64,000 nt of DNA from Biomphalaria glabrata (taxonomy: Eukaryota > Mollusca > Gastropoda > Planorbidae). The notes beneath the pieces are model-generated. The model was not told the origin of the DNA. It saw only the letters and a list, made by a program, of their open reading frames with translations, and made no database searches. The position numbers and the translations under genes were made by a program. Where the stretch lies: the NCBI RefSeq assembly GCF_947242115.1, contig NC_074719.1, forward strand, positions 36,499,512 through 36,563,511, read 5' to 3'. Positions 45,801 to 57,214 of the stretch are shown here, piece by piece; position 1 is the first letter of the stretch; each line of letters begins with the position of its first letter.

Positions 45801-48331
45801 GACCAGCTGCTATATTTTTTTACTTCCTGTGGTTAAACCATACAGTTAAAGGGAAAACAAAATTTAAACACAGAGCTGTTCTCACAAAATACATATTTAG
45901 ATCTAGCACTGACCAGATTTGTCTTGTAAATCTTCCAGCCGGTCTCCTCTCTCAATGACTTTGTTCACATTGGACTTCATGATGTCCACAACTTCCTCCA
46001 CTTGCCCATGAAGTCTGTCCAACAAAAATACAAGTCACTAAACACACAAACATTTTCTTTATTTAGCATATACAGTTTTACTTTTAAAGGTTGCAGAGCT
46101 TAGATAGTGAGGATGGATTGGCCACACGCTAAGAAAAGTTGCTGCACCGGCCTTAAATTGGAACTCCCAGGACACAAGAGAGTAGAGGTAGACCAAAAAA
46201 GAACATGGCCACGCAGTGTACTAGATGAAGCAGAGAAGACAGGAAATAGCTGGGAAGCCATTTAAAAAAAAAAAGAGAATGGAGAAAGTGGTATGTTTCT
46301 ACCGAGGCCTTATTTCCCATGAAAAACACAAAGGGCAGGTGATGATAATAGACAGTTTCAAGTTTTAAACTTCTGCTTTCTTTTCTGTTGAGTCTCTACT
46401 TAATTTTTAAGCCATTTGAACATTTTCTTGCAAAATTTAGTTCTTGAGGTAAAGCTCTATCACAGACAAAGAAATGATAATTAGGAATTTTAAAAAATCT
46501 AAGCTAAAATGTGTTACTTGAGCACTAGGCCGTAAGCAGCCATTAGATGCACAGCCTAAAATGTGATTGGACTAGTGTGGAATTTTAAGTTAGCAAAGGT
46601 ACACTTTTAAAAAATAATAATAATAACAAAAGGAAGCAGTTTAAATCATTTTTTTTTAATAAAAGAAGATAAATAAATAAATTAATAAATAATATGATTC
46701 TTCATTTACCTGTTGATTTTAGGGTCAGATTTAAGTTTGTCTGTGTTAACTCGAGGCCCTCTGAAAGAAAGAAATCCAGTTATGTGGAATCATAGAGCTT
46801 AAATAGCTATGTGTTTGTAGACTTTGTTTTCCTACCTACAATTAAAAATAAATAAATTTTGGTCTTCATTTGAGAAAAGACTAGAATTGTAGAGTGTTGT
46901 ACTTTGTTCCAGGTGTTCTTCTGAGTTCTACTTTCTAGTCCAAACATCCGGCAGACAACAGGGTATAAACCAGAGACCATAGAGAGGTCTGAATGGCAGT
47001 CCAGCACCCATACTGCACAACCAGGCAGCCATTTAAGTAGAGTATATCATAACAATAAATACACTTTTCTGCCTGCATCATTCAAAGCTTAATGCAATAT
47101 ACATTTAATCCTAAAGCTCAGGTCAAAACTAGATCTAAATCCTATTTAAGGTCTAACTTTATGTTCTCCCCCAACCTTTACAAATCTTTCTGCCAATTGA
47201 AATCATTTCTTTAGCAACAGCAACTAATAATACTCATGAAAATATTGAACACTTACTTCAAGAAGAAGTCCTCATCATCAGAATTTCCATCCAAGAGTCC
47301 TCGCTTAAAAGGATGAAAAGAAAAGTACACAAACTTTTTTACTTAGAATAGAGTAAGAAGGCTATGTTAGTACTGAATCAATGTTACCACTAAATCTTGG
47401 GAGAAACATAGAAGTAACAAGAAAAACATAAAAATACTTTTAAAAAAAACAACAACAACAGACTATTAGCTTATATTAAGTGTAATTGTATCAATTAGTT
47501 TGGATCAGTCACGTCATGTAATTAAATTTGAAATATATTTTAGACTAACAATAATAAATCTGTGCGATTACAAACTTTTTACCAATTGTTTTTGTTTAGC
47601 CAATTTCATGCTGGGTGAATGTTACAGTGATCGCTTTAAAAAAAAATTTGCAGCTTGCATTCGAACTCAGGGCTCAAGCCTCCTCAAGGGGACTAATTCA
47701 ACTTATACCACCACATCAGTCAAGTATAATATCTTTCCCTTGTTGATACCAAACAATATATAGTTAATTTCAAATAGTGAATTAACAGATTGATTCATTT
47801 TTTAAAATTGATTCATGTTTTATCAGGTACAAGAAATAATTATGCAAAATGCCAATTTGATCCGAGATTGGGTGTGGGAGAAATAACGTACACAACTTTT
47901 TACCACACAGACAGACAGAAAGACAGAATTAATGTAAGCATAATGAAAATCACTTTAAGTAGTTTCGAGATATTAGACTTTTTGGCTTATAATCAATATA
48001 TAAATATATACATATAAGCAATATAAGAATACATTTAAGATGAGGTTTACATTTATGCAATCAGAAGACTAAAACTGATCGCGCTCCCCTTCCAATCACA
48101 ATATAAATATGTAGTAATTTGCAAGCATTTTTTCTTTTAATTTGATTATGCATAAAATTTATTTAAAAATTTAAACTGTAAATTGTAACAAATTTAATAG
48201 CTAAATCTCCACCCAAAAAAATAATTTTCGCAACAACAACAAAGAAATATGAAATTTTAACATACTCTCTCAGCTTCTTGTGATCCAGCCCTGTCTGAGC
48301 CATCTGGTATTCTTGCAAACTTTGGAGGCAT
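42806..48331 (-). CDS. VAMP4: Vesicle-associated membrane protein 4 (R-SNARE), 143 aa, 7 exons
   Basis: An R-SNARE of the trans-Golgi/endosome pathway that pairs with syntaxin-type Q-SNAREs for vesicle fusion. Exons in transcript order: 48331-48266, 47303-47257, 46760-46710, 46014-45914, 45293-45214, 43978-43927, 42840-42806; all GT-AG and in phase, 432 bp including the stop. Residues 1-5, MPPKF, match the vertebrate start. Residues 22-37 (RRGLLDGNSDDEDFFL) hold the dileucine and acidic cluster used for Golgi sorting in vertebrate VAMP4. The SNARE motif spans about 54-110 with the zero-layer arginine at 77 (VIERGDRLEDLQDKSESL). WWKNC (110-114) precedes a single hydrophobic anchor at 118-137 and a short luminal tail. 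Human VAMP4 is 141 residues. A pyrimidine-rich 3' splice site lies 11 bp upstream of the ATG (acceptor at 48343-48344), so a noncoding first exon is likely further upstream; I could not place it. Confidence 0.94.
43439..43653 (-). mobile_element. tRNA-derived SINE, second family, VAMP4 intron 6 side
   Basis: The plus strand shows CAGACCTTGCGATCTATAGG at the left, GGAAGCCAAGC and CACTCAGCCATCATGCC at the right. The element therefore lies on the minus strand. The middle around the GGCCAGCACAACG block is shortened. It lies in the last VAMP4 intron. Confidence 0.82.
44150..44225 (+). mobile_element. SINE head, tRNA-like, 5' part
   Basis: GGTTAGCAGAGTGGTACAAC and GAGGTCTTGAGTTCAAAC resemble the A-box and B-box part of a tRNA-derived SINE. 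The expected body does not follow. Instead a LINE fragment begins, and the SINE-like 3' end appears at 44780-44890. Confidence 0.6.
44226..44775 (+). mobile_element. LINE 3' end, VAMP4 intron 5
   Basis: Pieces include TDIMNIGISVNLR, MYASETWTLTK and WERKILRKIYG, then in a shifted frame RRLRWAGHLERIS-like sequence and KRRQPKGRPRMRWIDDVEAD. The frame ends ARALHGL at a TAG near 44757. This is the C-terminal end of a non-LTR reverse transcriptase with at least one frameshift near 44510. A GGAT-rich tail follows. Confidence 0.82.
44780..44890 (+). mobile_element. SINE 3' part, companion of 44150-44225
   Basis: GGAAACAGATGAGCTTGCCA, CATCTGCCCC and AAGGTCTGAAAGGGG match the 3' region of the second SINE family (compare 58500-58592). 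Together with the head 560 bp upstream it reads as one SINE split by the LINE, although two unrelated fragments are possible. Confidence 0.65.
46105..46335 (+). mobile_element. RTE-like LINE 3' end, VAMP4 intron 3
   Basis: Translation yields WIGHTLRKVAAPALNWN and, across several breaks, pieces resembling RGRPKKTWPRSVLDEAEK and KTGNSWEA. It has the same WIGHTLRK core as the minus-strand remnant at 1030-1550, so the two belong to related RTE-like lineages. It is 5'-truncated and frame-disrupted. Confidence 0.72.
47478..47965 (-). repeat. Unnamed dispersed repeat family, copy D, minus strand
   Basis: Read on the minus strand it runs from GTCTGTCTGTGTGGTAAAAA, through CACCCAATCTCGGATCAAAT, GTATCAACAAGGGAAAGATA and GTGGTGGTATAAGTTGAATT, to CCAAACTAATTGATACAATT. 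It keeps the right-hand end shared with 4755-4822 and copy A. It lies in VAMP4 intron 1 and is about 490 bp. Confidence 0.75.
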
Positions 48332-48344
48332 TTTGTAGTAAACT

Positions 48345-49283
48345 GTCATACAAGAAAAAAAAATTCACTACGAAATTTAGATCCAGACATTGACAAGACT
48401 GACTTGAATATTTGAAACAAACACAGGTAATGACAACTATATGAAGTATGGATAATGGATGATTTCACATACTTGTTCCTATTTCTAGAATGGTAATAGT
48501 TAGACCTATCATACAAAATATATCTAGGATAAGTAGCCCTAATACAGTGGATATTAACATTTCTCTTCCAATACCTATATTCATACAATAATATTTTCTA
48601 ATAAACTTCATGTAAAAAAATCAGAAATCAGTAAAATTTGAATACAAAATATAACAATTTATTAAAATTCTAAGATTCATTGGCCTTTATTTTAAAAGTC
48701 TCTGTCTCTACAGTCTACATCAATTTGGAGTTTGGAGACACCTATGTCCTAGTCAATGATTTGATATATCACTATTACTACACTTGTATCATGATCTGGC
48801 AATTTAAAAAAAATTGCTTTTATTGAGCACATCTTTCATGCTTATAGCATCCTAGGTGCATTATTGTTCAATTACTTTTATGAGAGCAGTGGGGGGAGAG
48901 GTATTTGGGAGACTAGCCTAGTGACCATAGTCTGCCACATGATAAATGCATAACTTGCAAAGTTGTGAGGGTAATGTGTCTGCGGTGTGACTTGATCTGT
49001 TAATTCTGTTATATGGGCACTATGTATGAGTAAATATATGCCAAACAGAAGAGTTTCTAGATCTATGGCAATATTGTCAATATATAAAAACTATTATGAT
49101 ATAGAATCTGATTATGATTATCATTTTATGGAGTCATTCCGATTGTAATCTAAGAAGACTAAACTAAGTCTAACTAGTCTAACTTCTAAGGACTAGAATC
49201 TAGATTGACTAGATTTTTTTTAAAATCTAGAATCTAGATGACTAGAGATAGATCTAGACTAGAATAAGTCACTAGATCTAGTA
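48345..49283. other. Upstream region of VAMP4
   Basis: No exon can be placed here, although a 5' noncoding VAMP4 exon is expected upstream of the acceptor at 48343. A 20-bp reversed SINE scrap (CTTTCATGCTTATAGCAT) lies near 48835. From 49140 to 49283 the sequence becomes dense in CTAGA/TCTAG words. Confidence 0.4.
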
Positions 49284-50392
49284 CTAGAGTAACTTACATC
49301 TATCGAACACCTTCGTTTTAAGGTACTTATCGAACACCCCATTGTATTTTTTAAAATTCTCCTTTATTTCGATGATTATAAAGAAACTAGTCCATTCTTA
49401 TTGTGCATCGTCCATTTCTTGATAGTTAAGTTATAATTAGTTTCATTTTCACCCGAGGATAATTTTTTTACTTATATTCAAAGTGCATTGGTAATATTGG
49501 TATAAAAATTTCACATTTTTTGAACTCTTGGGAAGAGTGGAGTGAGTCTCGGGTTAAGGGTATTTTTTAATGCTAATGATGCTTCAGCTCAAAAAAACTA
49601 TATAATACGCTTCTAATTAGGCTGAGAAATATTTACAACTATTTATTTGAAAGTGTCCTTTGTTACCTAAACATGAAAATTGAGGTTTAAAAAGGGGGTG
49701 TTCGATAATAGCAGTTTTTATATAAGCAATCTCAGCTTCGTAAGATATCGAACGCCATTTTAATGTTAAAAATAAACATCAAAGGGATATAACCCAAAGA
49801 AGACAAAATATTTAAATTATATATTTTTTAATTGTTATTTTTTTAAATAATGTAATGCAAAGTACAGATATAAATTAATCATATGTTACAATTTCTATTA
49901 GTTATTTGTGGTTTACCGTAAATGTGCTATATTTTTTTAAGTAAATAGATTTACATCGATATATGCACTAATTGTACCCATTTTAAAAGCTTGATTTTAT
50001 GACACATATATTACAGCTAGATGCTAATAGTATGAACGCCACATTATAATGGAATGTAGTCAGTTTTTGTTTCTTTTTCAGATGCCCCATTCTATTAACT
50101 TCTGAATTATGTGTTATAAACCAATACCTAGCGCATGTGCTTGATGTGAAGAGATATTAATAAAACGAAAGGGCAAAGGGGGAGGTATAGAATGCAGATA
50201 TGGTATTTTGAAATAAAAATGTCTTGGGCAGGTAAAAAAAAAAGGTCGGGGAGGGGGTGGGGGAGAGAAACAGTCAAGACACTGTATCCAGAGATCATCA
50301 ATAATTGATCGACCATTAGAATGTGACGTCAGCCTCAAATACATAGTCAGTTGTGCTTCTCGATCTAGACGTGTGGCGCCGGGTCTATAAAA

Positions 50393-50459
<67 letters not shown>

Positions 50460-51789
50460 TGCGCTACAAAGACACTCCTTTGAAACATCACAAATACACA
50501 AAAATAATAACAATAACGCATTTAACCACTCTCTTATTCTGCCTACACCCCCTTACCCGCGCTTCCACTCTCCAACATTCACACTTTTTCAGTGCAAAGT
50601 AACAACGTAAATTTCAAGACTCACTCCAAACGCAGCCACCAGACTAACACACAACAAAAAAAAAATGGTCAGTGATAGAGTAACACACAGGTGTAAACCA
50701 GGCCATCAACACAGCCCCAAAACATTGTTCAAGTTGTAGTAAGAACAATGTTGAGGGGAAAGGGGGAGGAGCCATCAGTCGAGTACCTACGGTCAAGCCG
50801 CTAATTAGGTCACAAACACTAGGCATGATAGATACGTAGTATATATAGTTATGTTGTTTGTGTGTGTGTGTGACAAATACTAAGCGTGCTCTAAAATACG
50901 TTGTTTGTTTTTTTTTTGGTCAACCAGGTGGTTTAGGGAGGGCGGATTTATCTACATCTATAGGTAACACAGCTTGCAAGCTACCATAGCTTTTCAACAC
51001 CCCCCCCCCTCCCCGACAGATCGAAAAATATCTAGCACTGACTTTTAGGCTGTTACATACACTGAGCGTGCTAGATCGGCGGCTAGTTACGTAGGGCCGC
51101 GTACCGTATGTTTTGTTTTTAGGTCAACCAAGTAAACTGTTGTGTCCTGCAATGACTTGGGGAGGGCGGGATTATCTATTGGCTACCAAAGCTTATTAGG
51201 CTCTCCCTCAAATAAATAATATCTGGATTTAATTTATTAATGGCCTTATGTCTCAAAATAGCTTAGACCTAAATAAGTACTACGGTAATGCGTTACTGGG
51301 CTTAGCACCGTCAGTTTCTAAGCAGAGCTGATCAGTGAAAGATTCCTTCGATGTGGACCATTTGAAAATGACTAAAAATCTGTCTTTCTTGACATGGCGT
51401 AAATAGAAAATGATATAAATAAAAAAAATATAGATTATAACACTTTTGAAACACCATACTTTTCACAAAATTTTAGGATTATAACACTTTTAAAACACCA
51501 TACTTCTCGTGTGTTCGATAAGTTCTTCATATGTTCGATAAAGCTAAAAAAGTGTTCGATAATTTAAGCTTTTGAAATCATCAACCTGACCCATTTTAAC
51601 ATCAAATATAAGTTTAACTATGAGTAGTAATAGAATAAAACATGTCTACTTTTTAAGAAAAATGGATGAGGAGTTCACAGATACAATCAGTTTTTTTCTA
51701 GGTCTAATTTTTACGGAGATACACAAATTCAAACATAAAAAATGTCGGCGAATGAGCTTAACTTGTTCGATAAACGTAAGTTACTGTAG
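49284..51789. mobile_element. Inverted-repeat DNA transposon with TTATCGAACA motifs, copy 1
   Basis: The left end reads CTAGAGTAACTTACATCTAT then CGAACA; the right end, read inward, CTACAGTAACTTACGTTTAT then CGAACA, giving 26-bp inverted ends with 4 differences. TA flanks both ends (49282-49283 and 51790-51791), as for Tc1/mariner-type insertion. The word TATCGAAC, or its complement, occurs at least eight times, near 49301, 49328, 49700, 49745, 51513, 51533, 51555 and 51765. A second copy lies at 52183-54741. No transposase frame of useful length is visible. Confidence 0.82.
50401..50456. repeat. (AT)n microsatellite inside transposon copy 1
   Basis: About 28 AT units. The same position in copy 2 (about 53349-53365) has only a short AT run followed by unrelated sequence, so the tract changed after the two copies separated. 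Confidence 0.95.
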
Positions 51790-51791
51790 TA

Positions 51792-52182
51792 CTGAAGTAC
51801 TCAGTAGTAGTCTAGACTAGAAAAGCAGATTTAAGATTAGATCTATTTCTAAGTCTAGAACTCTAGATTCTAGATCTATGTCGTCTATGTGACACGATGT
51901 CGTCTATCATCTAGATATTTATATGTCTAAGTCGACTAAGTCTCTAACTCTAAGTGACTAGATGATAGTAGTCTAGTAGTCTGACTCAGTCTGAGTACTC
52001 TGAGTAGATCCAAGACTGCGGCAAAACTTATGGCCTTATCATGCCTTATCATAAGGCATAAGGCTTAGTTATGGTAATATAAATTTATAAATTAATTTTA
52101 AATGGTATCTAAAAAAAAGTAAGTATGATACTTTAATGATAATGATAGTGATAGTATCATTTAGATCTAGATCTACTAGTAT
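51792..52182. other. Spacer between the two transposon copies, TCTAGA-rich
   Basis: This 390-bp spacer is built largely from overlapping short words such as TAGTCTAGA, AGATCTA and GACTAAGTC. It has no ORF. It resembles the left flank of copy 1 (49140-49283) and the right flank of copy 2 (54780-55440). Confidence 0.6.
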
Positions 52183-54741
52183 CTAGAGTAACTTACATCT
52201 ATCGAACACCTTCGTTTTAAGGTACTTATCGAACACCCCATTGTATTTTTTTAAATTCTCCTTTATTTCGATGATTATAAAGAAACTAGTCCATTTTAAT
52301 TGTGCATCGTCCATTTCTTGATAGTTAAGTTATAATTAGTTTCATTTTCACCCGAGGATCATTTTTTTACTTATATTCAAAGTGCATTGGTAATATTGGT
52401 ATAAAAATTTCACATTTTTTGAACTCTTGGGAAGAGTGGAGTGAGTCTCGGGTTAAGGGTATTTTTTAATGCTAATGATGCTTCAGCTCAAAAAAACTAT
52501 ATAATACGCTTCTAATTAGGCTGAGACATATTTACAACTATTTATTTGAAAGTGTCCTTTGTTACCTAAACATGAAAATTGAGGTTTAAAAAGGGGGTGT
52601 TCGATAATAGCAGTTTTTATATAAGCAATCTCAGCTTCGTAAGATATCGAACGCCATTTTAATGTTAAAAATAAACATCAAAGGGATATAACCCAAAGAA
52701 GACAAAATATTTAAATTATATATTTTTTAATTGTTATTTTTTAAAATAATGTAATGCAAAGTACAGATATAAATTAATCATATGTTACAATTTGTATCAG
52801 CTATTTGTGGTTTACCGTAAATGTGCTATATTTTTTTAAGTAAATAGATTTACATCGATATGCACTAATTGTACCCATTTTAAAAGCTTGATTTTATGAC
52901 ACATATATTATAGCTTGATGCTAATAGTAACCATGTCGCACTACAGTGAGAAACAGAGTGGAATGTATTCAGTTGTGGAATGTATTCAGTTGTTGTTTCT
53001 TTTTCAGATGCCCCATTCTATTAACTTCTGAATTTGCCCCATTCTATTAACTTCTGAATTATGTGTTATAAACCAATACCTAGCGCATGTGCTTGATGTG
53101 AAGAGATATTAATAAAACGAAAGGGCAAAGGGGGAGGTATAGAATGCAGATATGGTATTTTGAAATAAAAATGTCTTGGGCAGGTAAAAAAAAAAGGTCG
53201 GGGGATGGGGGAGAGAAATAGTCAAGACACTGTATCCAGAGATCATCAATAATTGATCGACCATTAGAAAAATATTTGACGTCAGCCTCAAATACAAGAG
53301 TCAGTTGTGCTTCTCAATCTAGACGTGTGGCGCCGGGTCTATAAAATTAAATATATATATATATTTTTGCCATAAAGTATGATAAAGCTCATAATGCGCT
53401 ACAAAGACACTCCTTTGAAACATCACAAATACACAAAATAATAACAATAACACCTTTAACCACTCTCTTATTCTGCCTACACCCCCTTACCCGCGATTCC
53501 ACTCTCCAACATTCACACTTTTTCAGTGCAAAGTAACAACGTAAATATCAAGACTCAATCCAAACGCAGCCACCAGACTAACACACAACAACAAAAAAAT
53601 GGTCAGTGATAGCGTAACACACAGGTGTAAACCAGGCCATCAACACGGCCCCAAAACATTGTTCAAGTTGTAGTAAGAACAATGTTGAGGGGAAAGGGGG
53701 AGGAGCCATCAGTCGAGTACCTACGGTCAAGCCGCTAATTAGGTCACAAACACTAGGCATGATAGATACGTAGTATATATAGATATGTTGTTTTTGTGTG
53801 TGTGTGACAAATACTAAGTGTGCTCTAAAATACGGGTTTTTTTTTGTTTTTTTTTTTGGTCAACCAGGTGGTTTAGGGAGGGCGGATTTATCTACATCTA
53901 TAGGTAACACAGCTTGCAAGCTACCATAGCTTTTCAGCACCCCCTTCCCCGCCCAGATCGAAAAATATCTAGCACTGACTTTTGGGCTGTTACATACACT
54001 GAGCGTGCTAGATCGGTGGCGGCTAGTTACGTAGGGCCGCGTACCGTATGTTTTGTTTTTAGGTCAACCAAGTAAACTGTTGTGTCCTGCAATGACTTGG
54101 GGAAAGCGGGATTATCTATTGGCTACCAAAGCTTATTAGGCTCTCCCTCAAATAAATAATATCTGGATTTAATTTATTAATGGCCTTATGTCTCAAAATA
54201 GCTTAGACCTAAATAAGTACTACGGTAATGCGTTACTGGGCTTAGCACCGTCAGTTTCTAAGCAGAGCTGATCAGTGATAGATTCCTTCGATGTGGACCA
54301 TTTGAAAATGACTAAAAATCTGTCTTTCTTGACATGGCGTAAAAAGAAAATGATATAAATAAATAAAAAATATAGATTATAACACTTTTGAAACACCATA
54401 CTTTTCACAAAATTTTAAGATTATAACACTTTTAAAACACCATACTTCTCGTGTGTTCGATAAGTTCTTAATATGTTCGATAAGATAAGATAAAGGTTAA
54501 AAAGTGTTCGATAATTTAAGCTTTTGAAATCATCAACCTGACCCATTTTAACATCAAATATAAGTTTAACTATGAGTAGTAATAGAATAAAACATGTCTA
54601 CTTTTTAAGAAAAATGGATGAGGAGTTCATAGATACAATCAGTTTTTTTCTAGGTCTAATTTTTACGGAGATACACAAATTCAAACATAAAAAATGTCGA
54701 CGAATGAGCTTAACTTGTTCGATAAACGTAAGTTACTGTAG
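52183..54741. mobile_element. Inverted-repeat DNA transposon with TTATCGAACA motifs, copy 2
   Basis: It is collinear with copy 1 over its whole length and nearly identical by eye. Differences include the AT tract, a ~50-bp region around 52930-53040 with two short duplications, and an ATAAGATAAGATAAAGG insertion near 54480. The left end is preceded by TAT instead of TA; the right end is followed by TA. Flanks differ from those of copy 1, which fits separate insertion more than simple tandem duplication. The ORFs in both copies are short and not conserved enough in frame to call. Confidence 0.82.
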
Positions 54742-55559
54742 TAAAAGTATGAATATGATTTATATAATAGATTTATATCTTAGTTCTAGAGTCTAAATAA
54801 AGGCAATAAAGCAGAATTACCCAAAATCCTAAGTCTATAGATCTAATCTACAACCTAGTTACCAATCTGGTGTATAATGAACTTAGATCTAGACTTGGAC
54901 TATCTAGATTTAGATATATTTATAGATCTAGCAACCAAATACTTCAAATAGTAAATATTATTTACATTACAAATGACGTTTAAACGGAAACGGAAGTCTT
55001 AGAACTCTCCTGTTCTGTAATGGAAAAAATTGCTTTTTTTTATTTTTATCATCAAAATTGTGGAAATCCCCACAGACATTAACATATTTAGGAAAGTCCC
55101 GGTCAGTATTATGAATTTATCATTTTATGACTCCAAAATTTGAAAAGGTATAAAAGCACAAATTTGTATTGGTAAGTTTTAAGCGATTTAGTCTACTATT
55201 ACTAGATCTAGTACTAGCCTTACTATCTAGAGTATTAAGGAAACAAAACAAAAAACTAAAACAAATAAACACGGCTTATGTAATGATTTATCTTATTCAT
55301 GGGAAATACAAACTATAAACTAAAAATACCTTTGCCGTTACTATAATATACCTTATAGCCTTATACTATAGTCTAGTATACCTATAGGGACTGAACAGGT
55401 AGCTTTGCTGGCTGGGACTTATACTACCTAGATCTATATAGTTATAGGTGTTATTATAAATGAAAAACTACCTATATACTATAGGTGTTATTAGGCCTAT
55501 AAATAAAAAACTATTGTGGAATGTAATGATTTAAGTATTTAAAAATCAAACAAAGCATT
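54742..55559. other. Intergenic, AGATCTA-rich, no gene
   Basis: It continues the CTAGA/AGATC word-rich character seen around the paired transposons until about 55450. No exon or transposon end is recognised. Confidence 0.5.
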
Positions 55560-57165
55560 AGGGTTCATTAAAAAAAAGAAGAGAATCAACATTTTGTAAA
55601 ATAAACACCACATCAACATCCCTAATATTAATAATAGGCAGTATTTAGATCTACATACCACCAAATTCTAGTTTAGAGAACATGCAAGAACTATAATTAT
55701 AATGTTATCAGTTAACTACACTTTTATTGAATTATGGGAGATTTCAACATACCCGCTATAAATTGGAAAACACTAACATTTCATAGAAACTTTATACAAC
55801 CTAAGTTTAGATCAAATCATTAAAAACCAACCAGATTAAACAACACATTAGATCTCTTCTTAACCAACAGACCTGGGTAGTAGTAGATTATGATATTATC
55901 CCTTGTCTATCAGACCATGATATCATTAAAATACACAGTCAGATAAAAGCAGTAGCCAATACAAAACCCAAAAGAAAAATCTTACTCTGGAATAAATGCA
56001 ACCTAATACAACGACACCAAGCTGCGTTAAACTTTCAACAAACATTCTTATCAGAAAAAAAAACATTAACCAACCAGTCGATGACCTATGGAATTTCATT
56101 AAAAACTATCTTAAAAATATTATAAAAATCATATACCAACTACATACAAATCAAACAAAATAACTAAATGCTGGTTTAATGATAGATTAAAGAAGCTTTG
56201 TAAACAAAAGGAAAACCTATATAGAAAATTTAAAGAAACTAAGGCAGAAAGTAGATAAAAATTAAATACCTAACCCAAAAAGTAAGCATACAGCTGCAGA
56301 GTGAATACATAAACAATGTAATATCTAAAGATAACAACAAAAACCTATGGTCATACATTAATTCTAAAAAAAAATGGAAACAACAGGCATAGCGCCATTA
56401 AAAGGAGAAGATAGCTTAAATTAACACATAATGATAATGAAACATCAGCATTCTGAGCCCCAGGAGACAAAGACATATTACTTAATTTGAACCAAGTAGA
56501 CAACATAGTAGTTATAGAACTACAGGAAAATGGAATCCAAAAACTATTAGCCAACATCAAACCGAATAAAGCTTCTGGACCTGATGGTATTCCAGCTAGA
56601 TTACTCAAAGAACTAAGCAATAAGCTAGAACCAGTGTTCAAAATACTTTTTCAGGCATCTCTTAACCAGGGCAGAGTAACAAGGGACTGGAATGAAGCTA
56701 ATGTTAACCCTCCTATTTAAAAAAGGAGAAAAATCTGACCCAGGAAACTACAGACCAGTATCACTTACCAGCATCACATGTAAAATCCTAGAATACATAA
56801 TATGTAGCAACATCATAAACCACTTAGACAAACATAATGTCCTTACTCCATACCAGACATACAATAGAGCAGAGAGATTCATAACAAACAAATATTCACA
56901 TTTGACTAGATTAACACATTTAGTTAACTGGCTTAATTTAGAAAGCCTTCAGAACAGAAGACTTTAAAGTAAAGTATCAATTTTGCATAAAACATAGGCC
57001 TAATCTTGAAATACAAAAACAAAACCTAATAAAATACTCAGAAAGACACAAAGATAAAAGCACATTCCTTTTTCTATATGCTAGGACAAATTTATCCTTC
57101 CCTATTGTTTAAGAGCATGGAATGGGTTGCCTAAGTCAGCCAGGAAAACTAATGACTTGTCAGAA
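55560..57165 (+). mobile_element. CR1/L2/Jockey-like LINE, internally deleted
   Basis: Endonuclease pieces come first: MGDFNIPAINWK near 55734, LDLFLTN, then LSDHDII near 55911, the SDH motif of APE-type nucleases. Reverse-transcriptase motifs follow: NKASGPDGIPARLLKEL, then after a frame change FKKGEKSDPGNYRPVSLTSI and ILEYIICSNI. From LTPYQ near 56855 the sequence jumps to the C-terminal NRAERFITNKYSH and LESLQNRRLKSK. The palm motif with the catalytic YADD is therefore deleted. Several frameshifts and stops are present. Confidence 0.85.
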
Positions 57166-57214
57166 TTGATTAAGAAAAGATTATTTAAGAAGAATCATTA
57201 CATGTTTTTGCAAA

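Noticed and set aside
48832-48855. Possible SINE copy in reverse orientation
   Set aside because: Only about 20 bp match the SINE end; too short to list as an element.
50644-50826. 60-codon ORF conserved in both transposon copies (also 53578-53760)
   Set aside because: Conservation is explained by the recent duplication of the whole element; it has no transposase motif.
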